Assembly: GCA_013822695.1 (NCBI GenBank)
Contig: PNKW01000002.1
Coordinates: forward strand, 1-64,000
DNA length: 64,000 bases
Reading direction: 5' to 3'
From: Erythrobacter sp.
GTDB lineage: Bacteria; Pseudomonadota; Alphaproteobacteria; Sphingomonadales; Sphingomonadaceae
Below, in pieces: positions 1 through 8,222 of this stretch. The notes beneath the pieces were generated by a model. The model was not told the DNA's origin. It did not search any database and saw only the letters and a list, made by a program, of their open reading frames with translations. The position numbers were made by a program, and so were the translations under genes. Each line of letters begins with the position of its first letter. The first letter of the stretch is position 1.

Positions 1-102
1 TGGGCATGCGACGTGAAGGCGCACATCCTGACCCATCCGACCGGCGACCTCGCTGCGATGGGTTTCCCCGAAGATTGGCAAGAAAAGCCATTATGGCGAT
101 GA
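1..102 (+). CDS. C-terminal fragment, probable Abi-family (Abi_2) protein
   Basis: An open frame enters from the window edge and stops at TGA 100-102, giving 33 residues. The end reads ...LAAMGFPEDWQEKPLW R, which resembles the conserved C-terminus of Abi_2 (AbiD/AbiF-like) abortive infection proteins, where an MGFP..W....LW motif closes the protein. Only this tail is visible, so the family call rests on one short motif. It lies next to a resolvase gene, which fits an accessory setting. The complete gene would have to be read in the preceding sequence. Confidence 0.4.
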   Translation, partial: WACDVKAHILTHPTGDLAAMGFPEDWQEKPLWR

Positions 103-154
103 TCGATCTCGTCGGTTAGCCCACCCATCTGCTGCAAGCACGATCAGCCACCGA

Positions 155-736
155 CTATGAATCCGCTTCGCCCCGCCTGATCGTCCGGTAGACCGTCGGC
201 CGCGAGACCTTGAACAGCTTGCCGAGATCGCTGATCGAGTATTCGCCGGTGGCGTGCATCTTGAGCAGTTCGCGTTGCTGGAGGTCGGAGAGCTTGGGCG
301 GCTTGCCTCGGAGCTTGCCCTTGTCGCGGGCGATCTTCATGCCCTCGCGTGTGCGCAGGCGGATGAGGTCGCTCTCGAACTCGGCGAAGGTGGCGAGGAT
401 GTTGAAGAACATCCGGCCCATTGGATCGCTGGGGTCGTAGACCTGCTTGCCCAGTGCGAGGCTCACGCCGCGCTTTTCCAGTTCATCGGCGATCGCCCGC
501 GCATCCGGGACGGATCGGGCGAGGCGATCCAGCTTCGGCACCACCAGTGTTTCGCCGGCGCGGACCGCAGCCAGTGCTTGGGCGAGGCCGGGGCGATCGC
601 GGTTCCGGCCGGTCAGGCCGTGGTCGGTGTAGATGCGGTCCTCGGGCACGCCGAGCTCGATCAGCGCGCGGCGCTGGGCAGTGAGGTCCTGCTTGTCGGT
701 CGAGCAGCGGGCATATCCGATGAGAGTGTTGGTCAT
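155..736 (-). CDS. Serine recombinase, resolvase/invertase family
   Basis: This 193-residue protein is a small serine recombinase of the Tn3 resolvase/DNA invertase type. The N-terminal catalytic domain opens with IGYARCSTDKQDL, with the nucleophilic serine at residue 12, followed by the DHGLTGRNRDRPGL block and the long E-helix region near residues 110-135. The C-terminal 45 residues form a helix-turn-helix (SISDLGKLFKVSRPTVYRTI) that binds the crossover site. Length is normal, so the gene looks intact. No full transposase is adjacent, so it is probably the surviving resolution module of a degraded transposon or plasmid segment. The upstream AT-rich stretch carries a res-like repeat. Confidence 0.93.
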   Translation of the reverse strand: MTNTLIGYARCSTDKQDLTAQRRALIELGVPEDRIYTDHGLTGRNRDRPGLAQALAAVRAGETLVVPKLDRLARSVPDARAIADELEKRGVSLALGKQVYDPSDPMGRMFFNILATFAEFESDLIRLRTREGMKIARDKGKLRGKPPKLSDLQQRELLKMHATGEYSISDLGKLFKVSRPTVYRTIRRGEADS

Positions 737-739
737 TTA

Positions 740-800
740 TAACGAATGAGGCACCTTTATGAGAAAATAAAGCGTACCACCTTAATGAGAGGGCCGGCAA
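740..800. repeat. Res-like direct repeat upstream of the resolvase
   Basis: Just upstream of the resolvase start, in DNA far more AT-rich than its surroundings, CACCTTTATGAGA (752-764) recurs as CACCTTAATGAGA (778-790) with one mismatch and 26-bp period. Resolvases usually act at a site beside their own gene, so this is a plausible recombination or autoregulatory site. The binding role is inferred from position only. Confidence 0.35.
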
Positions 801-1062
801 GCCGGATTTGCGGAGGGCAGGGGGGTCTGCCCCCTTGGCGCCTGCAAACTGTCCGTTGAGCGATCGAAGTTGAGCGAAAGCGGCGAAAGGCCAGTGGCGA
901 TCCCACAGCCGCTGCCGACCCAGAGCCGGTCGTTGCCGTTGCGATCTTTGAGGTTCGGCTTCAGACGGAAGCCGCCGTGCAGCTTTCGGCATCGACTCCC
1001 GTCTTCGCTGATGAATGAACCTGGCTGGCTAGCAGGACGTCACCTGTTGCATTCCTTTTGCT
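801..1062. other. Intergenic stretch without a supported gene
   Basis: No convincing coding frame is present. Around 826-841 there is a short G/C-rich inverted repeat (GGCAG ... CTGCC). The rest shows neither tRNA-like folding nor a recognisable gene fragment. It separates the resolvase from the siderophore receptor and may contain the end of the mobile element. Confidence 0.4.
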
Positions 1063-1063
1063 A

Positions 1064-1119
1064 TTGAGATTGATTTGCATTGATACTACTGGCCGGTGGT
1101 GCTGCGATAGATTCTCAAT
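1064..1119. promoter_or_regulatory. Fur-like iron box pair upstream of the receptor gene
   Basis: TTGAGATTGATTTGCATTGA at 1064-1083 resembles proteobacterial Fur boxes built from GATAAT-type hexamers. A second element, GATAGATTCTCAAT (1106-1119), carries TTGAGAATC on the opposite strand, so ATTGAGA and TCTCAAT form an inverted pair flanking about 43 bp. The position, 12-67 bp before the receptor ATG, fits iron repression. No biochemical evidence is available here. Confidence 0.45.
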
Positions 1120-1130
1120 ATGGGGTGCTT

Positions 1131-3293
1131 ATGCTAATCCGTCAGACCCGAAAGGGCCTTCTCTTGCTTTCCGCTGCGGTCGTTCCGGTGCCCGTTGTCG
1201 CGCAGTCAAATCCTGCGCCATCGCAACAAGAAGGCGTTCAGGAAGCTCCAGTTGAGACCGATGGCAGCACCATTATCGTCACCGGGCGCGCCCAAAAATT
1301 GTATCGCGTCGATGAAACCCTGTCCGGTCGTCTGCCGACCGCTCCGCTCGATTCCAGCCAGTCGATCACGGTCATAACCGAACAGCTCATCGACGACCAA
1401 GGTGCACGCGACGCGCAGGATCTTTATCGCAACATCTCAGGCGTTACGCTGTTCAGCTATGCCGGGGTCACGGCGCGAGGGTTCCGGCAGGAAGAGACTT
1501 TCTTTGATGGCCTGCGCGGCAACCCCTATATCGGCTTTGCGGTGCCGCAGCTCGCCAATATCGAGAGGGTGGAATTCCTCAAGGGCCCCGCTGGGATGCT
1601 CTACGGCCAGACCGCGCCGGGCGGCCTGTTCAACTATATCACCAAGACGCCCGAAAACGCGTTTCGCGGCGAAGTGGCCGGCATCATCGGCAACGGCGAT
1701 CGCTTCGGCGGCTCGGGCGAGATCACCGGGCCGATCGGCGGCGGCTTTGCGGCGCGCGCCGGGGTGTTCTACGAGGACCGCGGCGTGTTCCGCACTTTTG
1801 CCTCGTCGCGCACGCTGATCGCCGATGGCGGCCTTAGTTTCGATTTCGATGGCGGCCGGATCATCGCGCAGTTCACCCATTACGATCAGGAGCTCGACGC
1901 GCACCGGCTGCGCGGCGTTCCGACCGATCTTGAAGGCAACTTCCTCACCAGCAGGCGCTGGAATCACAACGAGGAGACTGACTTCCAGAACCTCCAGTCG
2001 AACGTCGCGCAACTGCGTGCCGAACTCGAGCCCGCCGAAGGGCTGACCATCTCGGCCGGTATCCGCTATTCCGACGCCAGCGAACGCCAGCAATATCACG
2101 AGCCGCGCGCGGGGTTCGATTCCGATGGCGACGGGGTGCTTGACTCGATCACCCGGCAATTTCGCGATCAGGCCCGCGGGAATGAGGACTGGTCGCTCGG
2201 CATCAACGGCATCTGGGCAACCACAATCGGCGGCCTGGGCAACCGCGTGCTGGCGGGGTATGATTATTTCCAGTCGGACAGCACATTTCTGGGCCGCAGC
2301 GTCAATGGAAGGACGACAATCACGCCCGGGCTCCCCGCTCCGATCGCGATCGTCAATCCCGTTTATGGTCTGTCGAACAGCGCCGACTACATCTTTCCCG
2401 AGTTCGATTCCTTTCCCGCCGTCAACCGGCGGCAGGGCTTCTATTTGCTCGACGAGTTGACCATCGGCCGGCTGATCCTGACCGGCGGAATCCGCTACGA
2501 CGCGTTTCGCGACCGCGAATTCGGCGACGGTTTCGACGAGACCTTCAGCGGCGATGCCTGGACCTATCGCGTCGGAGCGGTCTACAAGCTGCGCGACGAC
2601 ATCAGCCTGTTCGGCCAGTATGCGACCAGTTTCGAGCCGCAGTCGATCTTCGATCAGGACCCGCGCGCGGGCGGTCCGTTCGATCCCACCACCGGGAAGA
2701 GCTTCGAAGGCGGCATCCGCACGGCCCTGTTCGGCGGACGCGTCCAGTCGAGCCTTGCTGCCTATCAGATCAAACGCACCAACGTGCTGCAGAACGACCC
2801 GCGCGGCGACGTCGCCGGTGACGGGATTGACGACCTCATCCAGTTCGGCGAGGTCACCTCGGAAGGCATCGAGTTCGATCTCGCGACAGACATAACGCCA
2901 AACTGGGTGCTCACCCTCGCCTATGCCTACAACGATACCCGCATCACCGGCGACAATGGCGGCGGCGGGATCGGCAATCGCGTGGGTGACCGCTTCGTCA
3001 ACGCCCCCGAACACCAGCTCGGCTTCTGGACCCGCTACCAGTTCCCGGAACTCGGGCTGGCGGCCGCGCTCGGGGGCGACTACGTCTCGGAGCGCGTCGA
3101 TTTCGGCAATATCCCGGTGCAGCCCTATGTCGTATTCGACGCGTCGCTGATCTACGAGGTGAATGGGATCCGTGCGGTCCTGCGGCTGGATAACATCTTC
3201 GACAAGACCTACGCGGTGTCCGGCTTCGGACCGCGGGCGCACTTCCCGGGCGAACCACGCTCGGTCTTCCTCGAGGTAGGATACGCCTTCTAA
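1131..3293 (+). CDS. TonB-dependent siderophore receptor
   Basis: A 720-residue outer-membrane receptor of the FhuA/FhuE/FoxA-like ferri-siderophore family. The chosen ATG gives a clean signal peptide (MLIRQTRKGLLLLSAAVVPV..VAQ). The frame also opens at TTG 1080, but this would place 17 extra residues before the signal sequence. A TonB-box-like segment (STIIVTGR) precedes the plug domain, which carries the RVEFLKGPAGMLYG and PGGLFNYITK motifs. The remaining 500 or so residues are beta-barrel, ending in the usual terminal phenylalanine (EVGYAF). It overlaps the next gene by one base (TAATG). Fur-like boxes upstream suggest induction in low iron. The exact siderophore cannot be told. Confidence 0.93.
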   Translation: MLIRQTRKGLLLLSAAVVPVPVVAQSNPAPSQQEGVQEAPVETDGSTIIVTGRAQKLYRVDETLSGRLPTAPLDSSQSITVITEQLIDDQGARDAQDLYRNISGVTLFSYAGVTARGFRQEETFFDGLRGNPYIGFAVPQLANIERVEFLKGPAGMLYGQTAPGGLFNYITKTPENAFRGEVAGIIGNGDRFGGSGEITGPIGGGFAARAGVFYEDRGVFRTFASSRTLIADGGLSFDFDGGRIIAQFTHYDQELDAHRLRGVPTDLEGNFLTSRRWNHNEETDFQNLQSNVAQLRAELEPAEGLTISAGIRYSDASERQQYHEPRAGFDSDGDGVLDSITRQFRDQARGNEDWSLGINGIWATTIGGLGNRVLAGYDYFQSDSTFLGRSVNGRTTITPGLPAPIAIVNPVYGLSNSADYIFPEFDSFPAVNRRQGFYLLDELTIGRLILTGGIRYDAFRDREFGDGFDETFSGDAWTYRVGAVYKLRDDISLFGQYATSFEPQSIFDQDPRAGGPFDPTTGKSFEGGIRTALFGGRVQSSLAAYQIKRTNVLQNDPRGDVAGDGIDDLIQFGEVTSEGIEFDLATDITPNWVLTLAYAYNDTRITGDNGGGGIGNRVGDRFVNAPEHQLGFWTRYQFPELGLAAALGGDYVSERVDFGNIPVQPYVVFDASLIYEVNGIRAVLRLDNIFDKTYAVSGFGPRAHFPGEPRSVFLEVGYAF

Positions 3294-4531
3294 TGGACAT
3301 GGCGCGCGATCTTGCTGCCACCGCAGGCGCGTACCCGCTGAAGAAGCGCAAGACCTCGCGCTTGTGGTGGACAGTCCATCAATGGGTGGGCCTGAAACTC
3401 AGCCTGTTCATGGCCTTCATCATGCTGACCGGAACGCTGGCGGTGGTCAGCAACGAGATTGACTGGGTGCTGCAACCCAGTCTCAGGGTAGCGCCGGCCA
3501 GCGCCGAGGGGCCGGTCGCATGGGCCAGCATCGCCGAGAACGCCGCCCGCCACCCAGGGGTGGCCGAAGTCTGGTCCATGGAAGCGCCCACCGCCTCGGC
3601 CTTTGCAGTGAAGGTGACCGTGACCGACACAAGGGGAGACTTGTTCTACCTTCATGCCCACCCGGCGACCGGCGCGATCCAGGGCGAAGGCCCCTGGGTG
3701 GGCGCGCAGCGGGTGCTGCGCAACATGCATCGCCATCTCAATCTCCCGGTCAAGATCGGCGTGCCGATCGTCGCCTTTCTCGGCTTCCTGCTGCTGATCA
3801 GTCTCGTCACCTCGTTGGTGGTCTACAAGAAGTGGTGGCGCGGCTTCGCCAAGCCGCTGCGCAGCCGCGACGCGCGCACATGGTGGGGCGACTTTCATCG
3901 CTTGTCTGGCGTGTGGTCGCTCTGGTTCGTGATGCTTATGGCGCTCACCAGCATTTGGTATTTCGCCGAGAGCATGGGCCTTGATGCGCCGCCGCATCTC
4001 TCGGTCGAAACTGCAGCGCCTGCAACGCCGGTAACCTCAGGGTTGGAACCGGCATTCGCGGCTGCCCTTGAGGCCCATCCGGACCTCAATGTCCGCCGCG
4101 TGATCCTGCCCGGCGATGAAAGTCCGGTGCTGCAATTGCACGGGGACTACAAGGCCATTCTGGTGCGTCCGCGATCCAACGCCGTCTGGGTCGATCCCGC
4201 GAGTGCCGAGGTGCTGCTGACCACCGACGGGCGCGATCTCAACGTCCACCAGCGTATCAGCGAAATGGCCGATCCGCTGCACTTCGGTGACTTCGGCGGT
4301 TACTGGACGAAGGTTCCATGGTTCCTGTTCGGCTTGCTGCTTACCGGCCTGTCGCTGTCAGGCGCGGCGATCTATTCGCTACGGATCGCCCGCGAACGCG
4401 GCGGACAGGCGAGGCTCGCACAGGCCGTCGCGGGCATGTGGCGCGATCTGCCGCGCTGGCGTTGGGTGTCGGCGGCGTTGATCCTGGTCGGATTCGCTCT
4501 GCTCCCTGCTCTTATCTGGCAACTCGCCTGA
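3293..4531 (+). CDS. PepSY-associated transmembrane protein (iron uptake related)
   Basis: A 412-residue inner-membrane protein of the PepSY_TM family. Hydrophobic spans lie near residues 35-54, 157-180, 203-226, 340-363 and 390-411. The WWTVHQWVGLKLSLFM opening and the RDARTWWGDFHRLSGVWSLW segment have the conserved histidines typical of this family. The soluble loops contain the PepSY-like regions. Genes of this type commonly sit directly behind TonB-dependent siderophore receptors and are thought to reduce or release iron from imported ferri-siderophores. Here the start codon overlaps the receptor stop, so the two are co-translated. Substrate and electron donor are not evident. Confidence 0.85.
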   Translation: MDMARDLAATAGAYPLKKRKTSRLWWTVHQWVGLKLSLFMAFIMLTGTLAVVSNEIDWVLQPSLRVAPASAEGPVAWASIAENAARHPGVAEVWSMEAPTASAFAVKVTVTDTRGDLFYLHAHPATGAIQGEGPWVGAQRVLRNMHRHLNLPVKIGVPIVAFLGFLLLISLVTSLVVYKKWWRGFAKPLRSRDARTWWGDFHRLSGVWSLWFVMLMALTSIWYFAESMGLDAPPHLSVETAAPATPVTSGLEPAFAAALEAHPDLNVRRVILPGDESPVLQLHGDYKAILVRPRSNAVWVDPASAEVLLTTDGRDLNVHQRISEMADPLHFGDFGGYWTKVPWFLFGLLLTGLSLSGAAIYSLRIARERGGQARLAQAVAGMWRDLPRWRWVSAALILVGFALLPALIWQLA

Positions 4532-4745
4532 CGATTGAGCGTCAGGTCTTGGCAAATCTGGACGTACAGCAAGGAACTTGGGAACGGCAGCAATGTCCCA
4601 GGTCAAGCCATACCGCCCGGCCGATGAATGCTCTGGGAGAGTCAAGTCAGGCAGATCTTGATCATTCCATGTGAGCTACGCCCTTGACCTCAAAAAGGTG
4701 TCCAGTGAGCGATCAAGATCGACCAAATACAAAAAATGCAGGTAC

Positions 4746-6434
4746 TTATTCCGCCCTCCGCACAAGCACTCCGGCGTCGCAGATTTCGAACAGGATCCTG
4801 CCGCCGTCATCCAGGTCGAGCGATCTGGCGATGAGCTTTGGCATTTTGAACCGTCCGTCGGGACTGACTGAAGCGAAGCTCAACCGTCGACTGTCCTTGG
4901 TCGCGCATGTGGGCTGGACCATCCGGCCACAGGCATCACGGAGGATGTCATCGAGTTCGGGCATCAGGGCAAAAGCCGATGCGCGGTCGAACAGCCCTTC
5001 CGACATCACCGCCACGCCGCGCTGCATGGCGGATCGAAATGCGTCAGTGTGGTGGATCTGCAGCCGTGCCGCGATTTCGGTGGTGCTGATCATGGCTTTC
5101 GCAATGCTCAGAGCCTTTTGAGGACAGATGTCGAGGAAGTGCCCTCCAGGCCCGAGCAGATATTCCGAGTATCGGGAAAAGTTGGTCCGCGAGAGGCTCA
5201 TCATGTCGGCAAGATCAGCCTTTGGGATCGAGGTGTCCCGCGGATCGAGCTCGGGACAGTCGGAAAACAACGGGAGCGTGATGAGCTTTGCGCTGCGCAG
5301 AAAGAGCCGTTCGACCAAGCGATGCGGGCCCGTTTCAAGTGCAGCATCAAGGGTTCCGTCGAGGATCGCAGCGATCACAGCCCCCCAAGGCTTCGGGCCG
5401 CCACCCAGGCAATACATCAGCTTCGTGAGCTTGACGGGATAGTCCGAATTCCTCGCTGGCATCTTTTCTGAAAGGGCCGTGAGCAGCGCCTCGGCAGAAT
5501 CTGCGAAAACCGACAGGCGCCTCGTTCGGCCCGGCGGTACTGGCGCGGTGTGCAGCAGGCCGCGGTTGACCAAATCGCGCACCGCATAAGTCGGGACGCC
5601 GAGGCGAGCAGCAAGCCGCTCCCGGCGGATACGCGGTTTGAACCGATCGGCAAGCTGCTCGATCGACGCCCGGTCGAAGAGCACATGGAACCGGTGGCCC
5701 TCGAGACACAGGACCGACTTCAACTCGCCAGCGCGGCGCATTTGCACCAGTGTGCTGACCCTGCTGCCGACAAGGTTGGCAGCCTGCTGGCCGGTCAGCG
5801 CGCGGTGAGGTGCGGATCGGCAATTGTCGTTGAAATCATCGATGAGCTTGCGGAGCGCCGGTGAAAGCTCCCGCCGCCTGCACTTGAGCAAAAAGCGATG
5901 GCTGGCCCCGAAGTTGCCGTCCCCGCGGCCACTGGAATAGCGATTGATCCGGTCCACCAAGAGGTCCTCGAATGCACCAGGCCACCCTTCTAACAGGGGC
6001 CAAGCCGCGGATAATGCGGGGACGGCAAACTTTTTCGCCTTTTCGAGGCACAAGTTCGCCGAACTGATCGGATGCGCAGCCGTTGGAACCAGCACGGCAG
6101 CAAGCAGCGTTGCAAGCGTGAGCAGGTCATCTGCCTCGACCTTTCGCAGTATCGCGGGTAGCCTTCGTCTGACCCGGTCTCGCCGGGCTGCATCCGGATG
6201 GACCAGATCGACCAGATGCTCGAGGTTCTGGCGCAATTCTATCGGTACGGTTTCAGCCACCGCGCGGGTCAGAGGCTCGCCGCAGAAATCGCAGAGATCG
6301 ATCCCAAGGGTGCGACGCCAGCGTTGCTGGCGGCGACACGCCGGGTGAGGACAGCGCTCTTCCAGAAACTCCCACGTCTCGGTGCAGAATGGGAACAGGC
6401 GCAGGTTCCAGAGCGCCCGATGATGGGATGACAC
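4746..6434 (-). CDS. TniQ-like transposition protein, probably truncated at its N-terminus
   Basis: A 562-codon frame whose first 60 residues (HHRALWNLRLFPFC, then CPHPAC, RRTLGIDLCDFCGEPL) match the zinc-finger-rich front part of TniQ/TnsD target-selection proteins. The usual preceding segment is missing: the frame opens at GTG 6434, exactly where a transposase fragment in another frame ends. The middle and C-terminal parts (residues 200-290 and 390-470) contain helix-turn-helix-like stretches such as TNFSRYSEYLLGPGG. TniQ proteins guide Tn7/Tn5053-type transposases to target sites. No TniA or TniB is complete here, so function is doubtful. Family assignment is moderate; truncation is inferred. 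Confidence 0.6.
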   Translation of the reverse strand: MSSHHRALWNLRLFPFCTETWEFLEERCPHPACRRQQRWRRTLGIDLCDFCGEPLTRAVAETVPIELRQNLEHLVDLVHPDAARRDRVRRRLPAILRKVEADDLLTLATLLAAVLVPTAAHPISSANLCLEKAKKFAVPALSAAWPLLEGWPGAFEDLLVDRINRYSSGRGDGNFGASHRFLLKCRRRELSPALRKLIDDFNDNCRSAPHRALTGQQAANLVGSRVSTLVQMRRAGELKSVLCLEGHRFHVLFDRASIEQLADRFKPRIRRERLAARLGVPTYAVRDLVNRGLLHTAPVPPGRTRRLSVFADSAEALLTALSEKMPARNSDYPVKLTKLMYCLGGGPKPWGAVIAAILDGTLDAALETGPHRLVERLFLRSAKLITLPLFSDCPELDPRDTSIPKADLADMMSLSRTNFSRYSEYLLGPGGHFLDICPQKALSIAKAMISTTEIAARLQIHHTDAFRSAMQRGVAVMSEGLFDRASAFALMPELDDILRDACGRMVQPTCATKDSRRLSFASVSPDGRFKMPKLIARSLDLDDGGRILFEICDAGVLVRRAE

Positions 6435-6435
6435 T

Positions 6436-6653
6436 GCGAGCGCCGAAGGAGAAAGCTGTCGAGATCAGCGAAGTTGTTGATCCCGTACTTGTTTAGGTCC
6501 TGCTGGAACACAAGCGCCGGTTGGCGGCCGCCCAAGGCCCTCATGCGGCGAGGTATTGTAGTCAGCGACGATCTGGTTCGCGACGGCTTCGAGCTCATCC
6601 ATCATCACGACTGCAAAATCTTCGGCGTCGTAGCCGAACCGCCGTGCGTCATG
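6436..6653 (-). pseudogene. Transposase (DDE, Mu/TniA-like) C-terminal fragment with a frameshift
   Basis: Read on the minus strand, RRFGYDAEDFAVVMMDELEA..ADYNTSPHEGL is followed, after a switch of frame near 6533, by GGRQPALVFQQDLNKYGI. Together they look like the tail of a Mu/TnsB-type DDE transposase, where a YN..PH.GL(G)G...P motif is typical. The catalytic core is absent. The fragment runs directly into the TniQ-like frame downstream and is fused upstream to a recombinase fragment. It is a dead remnant. The family call rests on the YN-PHEGLGG motif only. Confidence 0.5.
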
Positions 6654-6654
6654 G

Positions 6655-6824
6655 AGAGTGCGCGCCCAGACGTTGTTGCCGATGTATTTCTCATTGATCA
6701 GCAGCTGGTGAACCGTTCCGCGCGTCCATTCCCGGCCAAGATCGGTGCGAACGCCGCGGGCATTGAGATCAAGGGCGATTTCGGTCTCGCTTTCACCAGC
6801 CTCGATAAAGCGCCGGTATCCGAC
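6655..6824 (-). pseudogene. Recombinase fragment (middle region of a large serine recombinase)
   Basis: About 57 residues, GYRRFIEAGESETEIALDLNARGV..DLGREWTRGTVHQLLINEKYIGNNVW, correspond to the 'recombinase' domain that follows the catalytic domain in large serine recombinases, where the RG..T..G..WT...V..IL.N.KY.G..VW pattern is characteristic. The catalytic domain and the C-terminal coiled coil are missing. The frame continues without a stop into the transposase fragment, which makes a chimeric open frame covering 6465-6938. Upstream residues of that frame are not recognisable. Confidence 0.6.
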
Positions 6825-6862
6825 TAATATGATGAGGAGAGGCCTCGGTGCGAGGAGATCCC

Positions 6863-7024
6863 ATGAAGAATTCAGACACCGAATCCGGCTCGGACGACAA
6901 GAGGTTGGCAAAACGCACAGGCTCGACCGCTGCACCATCAGATCGCCTGCAAAGGGTGCGTGGCCGTCTGCCGGCGGATTTCACCTTCGATCGCGACGAG
7001 GCGAATGAGCGGCACCGATCCTAA
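6863..7024 (+). CDS. Small protein with an antitoxin-like C-terminal tail
   Basis: A 53-residue frame starts at ATG 6863, five bases after a strong AGGAG. The N-terminal 30 residues are polar and low in complexity (SDTESGSDDKR). The end, RLPADFTFDRDEANER, resembles the C-terminal tail seen in small toxin-antitoxin antitoxins of the AbrB/VapB sort, where LP.DF.FDR.EAN.R recurs. There is no toxin gene behind it. An intrinsic terminator lies 200 bp downstream. It is on the opposite strand to the broken recombinase and begins inside the unrecognised 5' part of that frame. Function unknown; the antitoxin link is a guess from one motif. Confidence 0.4.
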   Translation: MKNSDTESGSDDKRLAKRTGSTAAPSDRLQRVRGRLPADFTFDRDEANERHRS

Positions 7025-7224
7025 CAAGGGCCGTGCCGGCGACCAAGTGCGCTTCAAGAGTTTGGATTAAGCGAACGGTGATGCCCTTCAAACCGCCGAA
7101 GCGTAAGGCACTGATTTCGCGTCATAGGGCGGGCCTTAAGTCAGCTTTGCGCCCGATCGGGCAGAACCCTTGTCATTCGGTTTGGACAAATCATGGTTTG
7201 TTCTGGCGATCTGAGTCCATCTTG
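7025..7224. other. Intergenic stretch without a supported gene
   Basis: Short frames occur but none has a ribosome binding site or a recognisable product. This marks the right-hand edge of the accessory region; the base composition returns to that of the chromosome after about 7250. Confidence 0.4.
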
Positions 7225-7247
7225 GGTGTCAACGGACACCGTTTTTT
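7225..7247 (+). terminator. Intrinsic terminator
   Basis: GGTGTC-AACG-GACACC followed by G and six T residues forms a perfect 6-bp stem with a U-tract. It would stop transcripts coming from the accessory region, including the small gene at 6863, before the LOG-family gene. Confidence 0.65.
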
Positions 7248-7324
7248 CGCGCCGCCGCCGTCTCCTGCGCCGTCCCGCCGCTGAGCTATTGCGGGCGCAA
7301 CCGCCCCCCTCTAGGGGATGAGCC

Positions 7325-8212
7325 ATGACCGATCATGAATTGACCAACCGCAAGTTCTACCGCGCCGGCGAGGAAACCCGCTTTGCCGAGGGCGGGCCCG
7401 AGCGCACCCCGCAGACCGCGCATCCGGCCTACAAGCTTGCCTTCCGCGACACCGATTTCCTGCTGCGCGACGAGCTCAGGCCCGTGCGCTTCCAGCTCGA
7501 GCTCTTGAAGCCCGAGATGCTGCTCGATGAAGCGCGGGTGGGATCGACGCTGGTGATGTACGGCTCGGCCCGCATCCCCTCGCCCGCTCAGGCCGAAGCG
7601 CGGCTCGAGGCGGCGAAGAACGGCAGCGAGTATGACCAGAAGGTCGCCCAGCGGCTGGCCGAGAAGGCGAAGTATTACGACGAGGCCTATGCCCTCGCAC
7701 GGCTCGTCAGCGAGAAGGGCATCATCGAGAACGGCGAGCGCCAGTTCGTCGTCACCACCGGCGGCGGCCCCTCGATCATGGAGGCGGGCAATCGCGGCGC
7801 GTCTGACGCCGGCTCCGAATCGATCGGGCTCAACATCGTGCTGCCGCACGAACAGGCGCCCAACCCCTACGTGACGCCCTACCTCTCGTTCCAGTTCCAC
7901 TATTTCGCGCTGCGCAAGATGCACTTCCTGCTGCGCGCGCGGGCGGTGGCGGTGTTCCCGGGCGGTTTCGGGACGTTCGACGAATTCTTCGAGCTCGTCA
8001 CCCTGATCCAGACTGGCAAGATGAAGCCGATGCCGATCATCCTGTTCGGCAAGGAATTCTGGACCCGCGTCGTCGATTTCGAGGCGCTGGCGGAAGAGGG
8101 CGTGATCTCGAAGAGCGATCTCGACCTGTTCACCTGGGTCGAAACGGCCGAAGAGGCCTGGGCCTGCATCGCCGATTTCTACGACATCAAGGATCACGCG
8201 GGCGAGGATTGA
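7325..8212 (+). CDS. LOG-family nucleotide 5'-monophosphate phosphoribohydrolase-like protein
   Basis: A 295-residue Rossmann-like protein of the TIGR00730/LOG family, long subtype. The signature motifs GGGPSIMEA (residues 146-154) and PGGFGTFDE (212-220) are both present; in LOG enzymes they bind the nucleotide phosphate and cleave the N-glycosidic bond, releasing a base such as a cytokinin or adenine-type base. These proteins were once annotated as lysine decarboxylases, without basis. The N-terminal 70 residues are an extension found in the longer bacterial subtype. The gene ends 10 bp before the convergent thiD. Substrate is unknown. Confidence 0.85.
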   Translation: MTDHELTNRKFYRAGEETRFAEGGPERTPQTAHPAYKLAFRDTDFLLRDELRPVRFQLELLKPEMLLDEARVGSTLVMYGSARIPSPAQAEARLEAAKNGSEYDQKVAQRLAEKAKYYDEAYALARLVSEKGIIENGERQFVVTTGGGPSIMEAGNRGASDAGSESIGLNIVLPHEQAPNPYVTPYLSFQFHYFALRKMHFLLRARAVAVFPGGFGTFDEFFELVTLIQTGKMKPMPIILFGKEFWTRVVDFEALAEEGVISKSDLDLFTWVETAEEAWACIADFYDIKDHAGED

Positions 8213-8222
8213 GGGGGGCGCT

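Noticed and set aside
1437..3242. A 601-codon open frame antisense to the siderophore receptor
   Set aside because: High-GC sequence gives long antisense frames; the receptor in the other strand has clear signal, plug and barrel motifs, and the antisense protein has none.
7263..7300. tRNA-like fragment in the region before the LOG gene
   Set aside because: The stretch resembles a D-arm on the minus strand, but no acceptor, anticodon or T stems can be paired.
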